From Chthonomonas calidirosea (GTDB lineage Bacteria; Armatimonadota; Chthonomonadetes; Chthonomonadales; CAJBBX01), in the NCBI GenBank assembly GCA_020722705.1, contig DYKI01000036.1, forward strand, positions 1 to 32,595: 32,595 nucleotides of DNA, written 5' to 3'. The notes under the pieces were generated by a model. That model had not been told where the DNA came from, did not search any database, and saw only the letters and a program-made list of their open reading frames with translations. Shown here piece after piece: positions 27,241 through 32,595 of the stretch. Both the position numbers and the translations under genes were made by a program. How positions within the stretch are numbered: position 1 is the stretch's first letter; the number at the start of each line of letters is the position of its first letter.

Positions 27241-28032
27241 ATGAAAAGCAACCTGCCGCGCGGTGCGTCCGTTCGATGCGCGCTTCTATGCGTCGTGGTC
27301 GCCGCAATGGCAACCGCCGGATTCGCCCAGTCCGGCAACAAGGCGCAGAAGGGCAACCTCGGGCATATCCTGAAGAAGACGCTGCTGTTGTTCCCTTTCG
27401 ATGTTCCCAGCACAACAGCTACGAACGCCGAGGAGATGTCGGCGCTTCTCACGGATGCTGCGGCGTCACGGCTGATCGCCTCAGGCCAATACACCGTTAC
27501 GACGTACTATCGTGCTTGGCCGCCCGTCGCCCGATTGCACAATGACCAGCAGCTTGCCGAAGCGGACGTCATTGCGCCGTATGCTGAAGACAACCGCAAG
27601 GCCATCAAGATCGGCAAGGCGGTTGGATACGATATGGTCTGTGTCGGGTCGCTGGATGACTACGAGTATAACGAGTCCGACAAGCTGGTGACGGTGACGG
27701 TCAGCGGGAGGATACTGAACGTCGAGACGGGTCAGGTACTGAAGAACGTGACCCTGTCTGCTTCAAGCTCGCGCGGCAACGAGCGAAGCAAGGAAGAGGA
27801 ACTGAACCTCGATGCGATTCGCAAATGCAGCGAGAAGCTGATGGGGCAGTTGGCCCCAATGGGCTCAACCGTGGTTGAGACTCCGGTCAAAACGCCCACC
27901 GCTAAGAAGAAGCGCAACAACGATTGGCTGTGGGGGCTGTTGGCCATAGGCCTGGGACTCGGGATCGGCCTTGCGGGCGGCGGCGGAAGCGGCGGCGGAG
28001 GCATCGAGAACCCACCACCGCCTCCGTACTAA
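27241..28032 (+). CDS. Small exported CsgG-like protein with C-terminal transmembrane helix and Gly/Pro-rich tail
   Basis: The 263-aa product has a Sec signal peptide (CVVVAAMATAGFAQ), then a periplasmic domain at about 38-215 that resembles the CsgG/FlgO-type fold: KTLLLFPFDVPS, LLTDAAASRLIASGQYTV, IGKAVGYDMVCVGSLDDY and VSGRILNVETGQVLKNV. A basic patch (KKKRNN) leads into a hydrophobic helix at about 227-243 (WLWGLLAIGLGLGIGLA), then a Gly-rich run and the end ENPPPPPY. The domain order parallels that of the protein at 12238. GAGGAGG at 27222-27228 lies 12 nt before ATG 27241 and 9 nt before an in-frame TTG at 27238, so either codon may be used. The next gene starts 7 nt after this stop, implying translational coupling. 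The CsgG-like call is by pattern only. Confidence 0.78.
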   Translation: MKSNLPRGASVRCALLCVVVAAMATAGFAQSGNKAQKGNLGHILKKTLLLFPFDVPSTTATNAEEMSALLTDAAASRLIASGQYTVTTYYRAWPPVARLHNDQQLAEADVIAPYAEDNRKAIKIGKAVGYDMVCVGSLDDYEYNESDKLVTVTVSGRILNVETGQVLKNVTLSASSSRGNERSKEEELNLDAIRKCSEKLMGQLAPMGSTVVETPVKTPTAKKKRNNDWLWGLLAIGLGLGIGLAGGGGSGGGGIENPPPPPY

Positions 28033-28039
28033 AAGGGGT

Positions 28040-30121
28040 ATGACGGCCTGTCTGGCCAATAAGCAACGGCTGGTTACGCGCGTCACTGGAGGGGCTCTCC
28101 GTCAGGCTAGGTCTGATGGGTGGCCCCTATCAGTTAGTGGTCGTCACCTGTTGTCTGCAGTTCTCGTCGGTGCAATGCTTGCTGCTGCCGTGGCGTCTGC
28201 GCCCGCGGCCGGACCACCGACGATCACCATGACGTCCTCGCGTTACGCCGCACTCAACGATGGGCGCGACAGCGTCGAGATCATCGCAGAAATCCGCGAC
28301 AGCTCCGGGAGTTTCGTCCCGGACGGGACAGCGGTCGTGTTCAATACGAACATAGGCTCCTTCGAGCGTGAGGGGCCGAGCGCAACCGTCCGAACCCGAG
28401 CAGGGTCCGCCCGTGTTCTCCTTACAAGCCAGCAGAAGGGTCCCGCCACCGTCACGGCAACCGTCAGCGGCGGCGGCTTCCAGAAGGTGGATGTTCTGTT
28501 CACCGACGATCCCGCTGAGACGTTCCAGGGCAACTCGTGGGTGTCCGTCACCGCGAACGGAGGGCTGGTTTACTGTGCGGGCGAGCGCACGATAGACGCT
28601 CGTTCGAGGCCGGCCAGGGAAGGCGGCCAGCCGAGACCCGGTGTGGAGATCCGATTTCGCAACCTGGATATCCGGGCCGAGAGGGCCCAACTGGACTGCA
28701 CGGCGAATGTCGTCCGAGCGTCGGGGCAGGTGACGCTCAAGCGTGGGAAGGCCGAACTGGCTTGCTCGAAGCTGGCCTACAATCTCATGACAATGAAAGG
28801 CTACGCGGTCGTCGAACGGGAGCGCAGGATCGTTCCCGTCTCCGTTCAGGGCGCCAATCTCGAGGTTGCGGCCCTGGAACACGGCGTTGCGCCGAAACAC
28901 TTCGAGATGCTCGATCCTGCCGATTCGAAGCTCGTGGTCGTAGCGCGCCAGATTCTGCTGTTTCCGGGCGACAAGCTCCAGTTCAAACGGCCTCGCTTCT
29001 ACGAGGACGGGCAGCATCTGTTCTCGCTGGCGTTTTACTCACTGTCTCTCTACTCATCGCAGTTGTTCACCGATCAGTTCCTGAGCCTTGGAACAGAGGG
29101 GGTTGGTCTGGACGTGCCGCTTTACTATGACCTGTCGCCGGCGTCTCGTGGACTGGTTCGAGTGAAGTACGGCGAGCGATACGGTTCAGCCTATGCCAGG
29201 CGTCCTGGATGGGCGGTGGACCTGATCCAGGCATACAACTCGGCTGCCGGCAGGTCACGGTTCATGGGCGAGTTCGGATTCACGGGCGTCAACCGCAGCG
29301 ATTGGGGATTCCGATGGAGCCATAGCCAGGAGTTCGGCGCCGACACACGCACCGGTCTTCACCTCGATTTTCCGCAGCACAAGAGCGTCTTCGGCTCGGG
29401 CAATATCGGGAAACGGCTGGGGAATCTGTACCTTGGCATCAACGGTACGGCGAACACCACGCTCACAGGCCCGAGCTCAAGCGGCACCCATGCCGACGCG
29501 TACATCGAGACTATGCCTGCCAGGATCGGAGGCACCCGCGCGTACTACTCGATGGGCGCCAACGTTGCCACGTCGCGCACGCGGTCGGGCGGTTACCGGA
29601 CCTATGCCCTGACGCACGGCGTTCAGGCGCGGGTGTTCACACCCTCGTTGCGACTGGACCCAAGGACGTCGCTGAGCAATGCGCTGACGGTTGGGCACAC
29701 ATGGAGCAGCAGAACCGCATCCGGGACGTCCATGATGGCCTCGCTGACCGCAATGCGGTCGCTGGACGGCAACAGCTCGGTTCAGGTGGGATACGATTAC
29801 GTCCATCAGCCGGTCAGTTTGTCTGAGGGCGACCACCGGATAAGCTTGAGCCTGAGTGCGAACGAAGAGCGGTGGGGGGTGTACCTCTACAACACCGCGG
29901 TGCTCGACGCGGAAGCCATCAGCATCGTCGGCGACGTTCATTACGTCCTGGCGCCCCGCTGGCGTCTGGCCGTCTCCGCCAGCTCGCATCGCTACTCAGT
30001 CGGCAGCTACACCGACTTCATCCTGGCATTGGGGCGCAACGTCGGCGGCAGAGACATCGTGCTGTCCTATTCGACGCTGAACCACCGGATCATGCTGGAC
30101 CTCGAAGCGACGCGTTTCTGA
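28040..30121 (+). CDS. Outer-membrane protein: Big_1 Ig-like domain, OstA-like domain and LptD-like beta-barrel
   Basis: The 693-aa product has a long basic N-terminus and a signal-type helix near 36-58 (LLSAVLVGAMLAAAVASA). Residues of about 61-155 match a Big_1 (invasin-type) Ig domain, with IIAEIRDSSGSFVPDGT, FNTNIGSFE, RAGSARVLLTS and GPATVTATVSGGG. Residues of about 165-300 resemble the OstA/LptA fold (SVTANGGLVYCAGERTIDA, IRAERAQLDCTANVVRASG, GQVTLKRGKAEL, CSKLAYNLMTMKGYAV). The remainder has alternating amphipathic strands, an LptD-like DVPLYYDLSPASRGLVRV segment, and a C-terminal Phe (LDLEATRF), typical of outer-membrane barrels. LptD proteins deliver lipopolysaccharide; a Big_1 domain there is unusual. 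The start is uncertain: AAGGGG lies only 1 nt before ATG 28040, but no better in-frame start was seen, and coupling to the upstream stop is plausible. Confidence 0.78.
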   Translation: MTACLANKQRLVTRVTGGALRQARSDGWPLSVSGRHLLSAVLVGAMLAAAVASAPAAGPPTITMTSSRYAALNDGRDSVEIIAEIRDSSGSFVPDGTAVVFNTNIGSFEREGPSATVRTRAGSARVLLTSQQKGPATVTATVSGGGFQKVDVLFTDDPAETFQGNSWVSVTANGGLVYCAGERTIDARSRPAREGGQPRPGVEIRFRNLDIRAERAQLDCTANVVRASGQVTLKRGKAELACSKLAYNLMTMKGYAVVERERRIVPVSVQGANLEVAALEHGVAPKHFEMLDPADSKLVVVARQILLFPGDKLQFKRPRFYEDGQHLFSLAFYSLSLYSSQLFTDQFLSLGTEGVGLDVPLYYDLSPASRGLVRVKYGERYGSAYARRPGWAVDLIQAYNSAAGRSRFMGEFGFTGVNRSDWGFRWSHSQEFGADTRTGLHLDFPQHKSVFGSGNIGKRLGNLYLGINGTANTTLTGPSSSGTHADAYIETMPARIGGTRAYYSMGANVATSRTRSGGYRTYALTHGVQARVFTPSLRLDPRTSLSNALTVGHTWSSRTASGTSMMASLTAMRSLDGNSSVQVGYDYVHQPVSLSEGDHRISLSLSANEERWGVYLYNTAVLDAEAISIVGDVHYVLAPRWRLAVSASSHRYSVGSYTDFILALGRNVGGRDIVLSYSTLNHRIMLDLEATRF

Positions 30122-30125
30122 GAGA

Positions 30126-31694
30126 CTACCAGGCCAACAAGGCGGCAGCGACGAGCAGAACGAGCGTTACTGCGCCGAGTACGCTCTGAGCGCATCCGGT
30201 GGTCGCATCGGCGCTCTGTCGCGACGGAATGCGCACGGCCACGCGCGGAGGTCTGGGCGGTTTCTGACCTGCTGCGAGCCAAGCAGGATGCAGATCTGCA
30301 CGGCAGTTCCAGCACCGATCGAGCCCGATCAGGTTCTCCTTCTTGCACTTCAGGCACGGAACTCGGTACCAGGGCTGCACCAGCAGGACGCCGCATCTGG
30401 GGCACATCTGGGTATGGACGTCATATCCTGCTCGACACTTGGGACACCACCGGGGATAACGAGACTGTGATGCCTCGCCGGGTGGCTGCAGGTCGGCGTC
30501 CTGGGACGGTTCGGGCTCGGCGATCACCTTGGGTGGCGAAGGAACCGACGAGGGAGGCGGCTCGGCGGGAGCCTCGCCCTCCCGGGGGGAGCCTGGCCGT
30601 CCCGGAGCATCGTCGGATACCCGCTCAATGAGTCGCGTGTCCAGATGGTACACCGCGGCTACGACGGTTACTCGGTCGGGGGCATCCATAAGTTCGGCGA
30701 TAGCCCGTTGGATATGCTCGGCAGTGCGGGAGGCGTGGATACGGGCCGCATTCGTGACGTGATCGCCCGCCATCCGATCCGCAATCGCCGCGGCCGGCTG
30801 AATCGCTCGCGTGAGCGGCTCCAGATACGGGTGCAGCCGGTTGGCCTGAGCCAGTGTGCCTTTGATCGCTCCGCAGTCCGTGTGTCCCAGGACAACGACG
30901 AGCTCAACGCCAAGGTGGTCCGCAGCATACAGAATGCTCGCCATCGTCGAGGTGGAAACCACATGACCGGCCGTCCGCACGACGAAGATGTCGCCGATGC
31001 CCTGGTCGAGCAGTATCTCCGGCGGAACCCGCGAATCCGAGCAGCACACAACGGCCGCGAAGGGTTTCTGGCCGGCAAGGACCTCGTCGGCGCGCGCCTG
31101 CGTCGCCCTGGGTCTCCAAGCTTGGCCGGATGCGAAACGCGCATTGCCGTCCACCAGGCGCGACCATGCGTCGGCCGCATCTCGCACCGGAGGCTCCAGC
31201 AACTCGTGTGGCGTCTCCGGGACTTCCGGCACGAGCGGTGTTTCGGGCGGCAGTCCGACCTCGATCTCCACTGGAGTTGGGGGAGCCTCTTCGCGGGGCG
31301 GCGGGACCGGTGGGACCGATGAGACGGATGGGAGGGGAGGGGCGGGAGGCGCGAGTGGTTTGGATTCCGTCGGCTCCGCGCGGGCGGTCAGCCAGGCGCC
31401 GCCGCATTTCGGGCACCGGGTGATCCTGACAGCTTCGGGGGCGTCCTCAAACGGCACCAGCGCAACGGTCTGGCAGTCAGGGCAGAGCTGGCTGAGCCCT
31501 TCGAGGACTGCCGACGAGGCTGCGCCGTGGATCAGCGAGGCGAGCTCAGAGAGCCGGCTGCCGTCGTGGGCCAGCACCTCGTTGAAGTCGGCGCTGCGCA
31601 TCCACGATCCGCCACAGCTCGTGCATGCCAGCACCGTGTGGCCTTGCCAATCCCGTTCCTCGAGAAAGAGACGGCAAACCGGACAGAGTTTCAT
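30126..31694 (-). CDS. Beta-carbonic anhydrase flanked by zinc ribbons, with C-terminal membrane anchor
   Basis: This 522-aa protein is a multi-domain beta-class carbonic anhydrase (CO2 to bicarbonate). Two TFIIB-type zinc ribbons come first, C4/C7/C24/C27 and C71/C74/C94/C97, each ending CxxCGG-S/A-W. A Pro-rich linker precedes the anhydrase domain (about 175-360) with zinc ligands C218, H271 and C274 (CCSDSR, GHTDCGA) and the D220/R222 dyad. A second linker carries an inserted copy of the window's 27-bp repeat (residues 364-379, GEAPAEPP). Two more zinc ribbons follow, C417/C420/C431/C434 and C447/C450/C461/C464, and a hydrophobic segment closes the protein at 504-522 (GAVTLVLLVAAALLAW). 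With no signal peptide, it is probably a tail-anchored cytoplasmic protein. ATG 31694 is chosen because GAGGG lies 8 nt upstream; the longer open frame to 32015 is not protein-like. It converges with the preceding gene, with 4 nt between the stops. Confidence 0.92.
   Translation of the reverse strand: MKLCPVCRLFLEERDWQGHTVLACTSCGGSWMRSADFNEVLAHDGSRLSELASLIHGAASSAVLEGLSQLCPDCQTVALVPFEDAPEAVRITRCPKCGGAWLTARAEPTESKPLAPPAPPLPSVSSVPPVPPPREEAPPTPVEIEVGLPPETPLVPEVPETPHELLEPPVRDAADAWSRLVDGNARFASGQAWRPRATQARADEVLAGQKPFAAVVCCSDSRVPPEILLDQGIGDIFVVRTAGHVVSTSTMASILYAADHLGVELVVVLGHTDCGAIKGTLAQANRLHPYLEPLTRAIQPAAAIADRMAGDHVTNAARIHASRTAEHIQRAIAELMDAPDRVTVVAAVYHLDTRLIERVSDDAPGRPGSPREGEAPAEPPPSSVPSPPKVIAEPEPSQDADLQPPGEASQSRYPRWCPKCRAGYDVHTQMCPRCGVLLVQPWYRVPCLKCKKENLIGLDRCWNCRADLHPAWLAAGQKPPRPPRVAVRIPSRQSADATTGCAQSVLGAVTLVLLVAAALLAW
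30559..30605. repeat. Copy of the 27-bp interspersed repeat inside the carbonic anhydrase gene
   Basis: 30559-30583 reads GGCTCGGCGGGAGCCTCGCC followed by CTCCC, identical over 25 nt to the tandem units at 32542-32595. A second, degenerate copy (GGGGGGAGCCTGGCCGTCCC) follows directly at 30584-30605. It lies in the linker between the anhydrase domain and the third zinc ribbon and leaves the reading frame open. Confidence 0.85.
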
Positions 31695-32037
31695 GGTGAT
31701 TTCCCTCATATTACGTTTCGACAGAGGCGGGGAACGCTCCTGCAGAACCATCAGGCGTCGCATCACGCATGGCACTGTCCGACGCGTGGCTGCACGCTGC
31801 GAGCGCGGTGAGGATGTCCGCGGCATGGACGAAACGGCTTCGGGAGTGGTACATTGAGTTGCGCCGACGACGGACGGGTCGGCTCGACGAGGACAGGCGC
31901 AAATGGAGAACCCACGCCATGCTGAGCGCTCGCGGATACATCGGCGGCGCACCAAGTCGCCGGGCACCGAGCGCCATGAAGCGTCAGGCAGCCACCGACA
32001 CGCGCACTCCCACACGCCGCGGCTGACACGCCTCTAC
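31695..32037. other. Divergent intergenic region, 343 nt, no clear feature
   Basis: This gap separates the carbonic anhydrase gene (minus) from the small membrane-protein gene (plus), so both promoters should lie here. I could not find a -35/-10 pair with good spacing on either strand. TAATAT on the minus strand near 31710 is too close to the start codon to be a usual -10 box. Open frames across the gap, including the upstream extension of the plus-strand gene from ATG 31903, are Arg/His-rich and look like translated non-coding DNA. Confidence 0.5.
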
Positions 32038-32415
32038 ATGAGTGTGCCCGGAAACCGCGGCAGCGATGACCGCATCCTGGTGGGAGGTGCCATCGCTGCC
32101 CTGCTGATCCTCGTGGTGATCGGCGGCTGGTACATGCTGAACTCACCTCGCAACGAGCGCGTGTCGAGCGCCGAGCACGCCCAGACCGAGGCGGTTCGGT
32201 TCGTCGGCATGACGGAGAGCAACAGCACGGTCGAGGTCCGCTTCGAGGAGAAGGGGCGCGAGTTCACTTTGAGCCTGTCATCGGCCAATCCGCTGGTGAC
32301 CGAGCTGCGCAAGACCCGCCCTGGCGCGACGATACTCGTCCCCCGAAGCCAGGTTCCCCTGACCGAAGACGACGGTGAGCGCCGGAAGAAACGGCCCGCA
32401 TCTCGATCCCGGTAG
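32038..32415 (+). CDS. Small single-pass membrane protein of unknown function
   Basis: The 125-aa product starts with a short polar segment and has one transmembrane helix at residues 13-34 (ILVGGAIAALLILVVIGGWY), then a soluble beta-rich domain (TEAVRFVGMTESNSTVEV, REFTLSLSSANP) and a basic end (RRKKRPASRSR). No family was recognised. The short N-terminus and lack of a signal-type cleavage motif suggest a membrane anchor with the domain outside or inside unresolved. The start is uncertain: no ribosome-binding site precedes ATG 32038. The in-frame ATG 31903 has a loose AGG-type site 10 nt upstream but would add 45 Arg/His-rich residues. It is divergent from the carbonic anhydrase gene. Confidence 0.6.
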   Translation: MSVPGNRGSDDRILVGGAIAALLILVVIGGWYMLNSPRNERVSSAEHAQTEAVRFVGMTESNSTVEVRFEEKGREFTLSLSSANPLVTELRKTRPGATILVPRSQVPLTEDDGERRKKRPASRSR

Positions 32416-32514
32416 GTACGCCTCCAGCGCATCACAGAGCGCGCTGACATTCCCGATGGGGTGTTGGCGTCCCAGACGGAGCCCGAGAGCATGAGGCCGC
32501 CCTCGCCCCCCCAG

Positions 32515-32595
32515 GGCTCGGCAGGAGCCTCGCCCTCCCACGGCTCGGCGGGAGCCTCGCCCTCCCACGGCTCGGCGGGAGCCTCGCCCTCCCAC
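32515..32595. repeat. Tandem array of a 27-bp repeat, three units to the window edge
   Basis: Three perfect-phase units lie at 32515-32541, 32542-32568 and 32569-32595. The last two are identical; the first differs by one base (GCAGGAGCC instead of GCGGGAGCC). A more degenerate GC-rich stretch at about 32493-32513 may be an older unit. The array begins 100 nt after the last gene and continues beyond the window. The 27-nt period equals nine codons, so copies inside genes keep the frame. Minus-strand translation gives GGRGSRRAV repeats, which are an artefact of the array. The rest of 32416-32514 holds nothing recognisable. Confidence 0.95.

Noticed and set aside
31769-32026. Plus-strand frame with an Arg-rich 85-residue product in the divergent gap
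   Set aside because: No ribosome-binding site, no family motif, composition of translated GC-rich non-coding DNA, and overlap with the region expected to hold promoters.
32278-32595. Minus-strand open frame with GGRGSRRAV repeats entering from the right edge
   Set aside because: Its start is only the translation of the 27-bp tandem repeat, and it overlaps the coding strand of the small membrane-protein gene.
32515-32595. Possible CRISPR array
   Set aside because: The 27-bp units are directly adjacent with no spacers and there are no cas genes nearby.
1-32595. tRNA or rRNA genes
   Set aside because: No cloverleaf ending in a GTTCGA-type T loop with matching acceptor arms and no rRNA-like conserved block was seen in the gaps.

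Overview
The window is GC-rich DNA (roughly 60-65% by eye) from a diderm bacterium. Evidence for an outer membrane is an OstA/LptD-like protein ending in a beta-barrel-type terminal Phe, several Sec signal peptides, and a PEP-CTERM-like tail at the left edge. A four-domain S1 protein, large modular surface proteins with FlgD-type C-terminal Ig domains, and short G/C-rich interspersed repeats suggest an uncultured lineage such as Armatimonadota or a planctomycete-like phylum. This placement is inference and has not been tested by phylogeny.

Layout. 1-397: the 3' end of a PEP-CTERM-type exported protein. 398-1089: a decayed IS630-family transposase whose remains are in frame with the next gene. 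1090-6250: housekeeping genes on the plus strand, namely DNA polymerase I (polA, with an apparently dead proofreading site), ribosomal protein S1 (rpsA, with a long acidic N-terminal extension) and dephospho-CoA kinase (coaE). 6251-6448: a strong extended -10 promoter and a leader of about 100 nt. 6449-30121: seven consecutive plus-strand genes, probably one transcription unit of about 23.7 kb, all encoding exported or envelope proteins. 30126-31694, minus strand: a beta-carbonic anhydrase embedded between four zinc ribbons with a C-terminal membrane anchor. 32038-32415: a small single-pass membrane protein. The right end is an array of 27-bp tandem repeats; a copy of the same repeat lies inside the carbonic anhydrase gene.

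The seven-gene envelope locus is the main point of interest. Four of its products (1866, 1001, 890 and 2375 aa) have unrelated N-terminal parts: a propeller plus carboxypeptidase-regulatory-type domains, a subtilisin-like protease, an unknown domain, and a tandem Ig-like stalk. All four end in the same C-terminal module of about 430-450 aa, closing with a FlgD-type Ig domain and the residues (T/V)-Arg before the stop. Interleaved with them are two proteins with a CsgG-like periplasmic domain, one transmembrane helix and a proline-rich end, and last a Big_1-OstA-beta-barrel outer-membrane protein. I infer a surface-protein assembly or display locus in which the shared module may be a sorting or anchoring unit. 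The sequence does not prove secretion by any named system.
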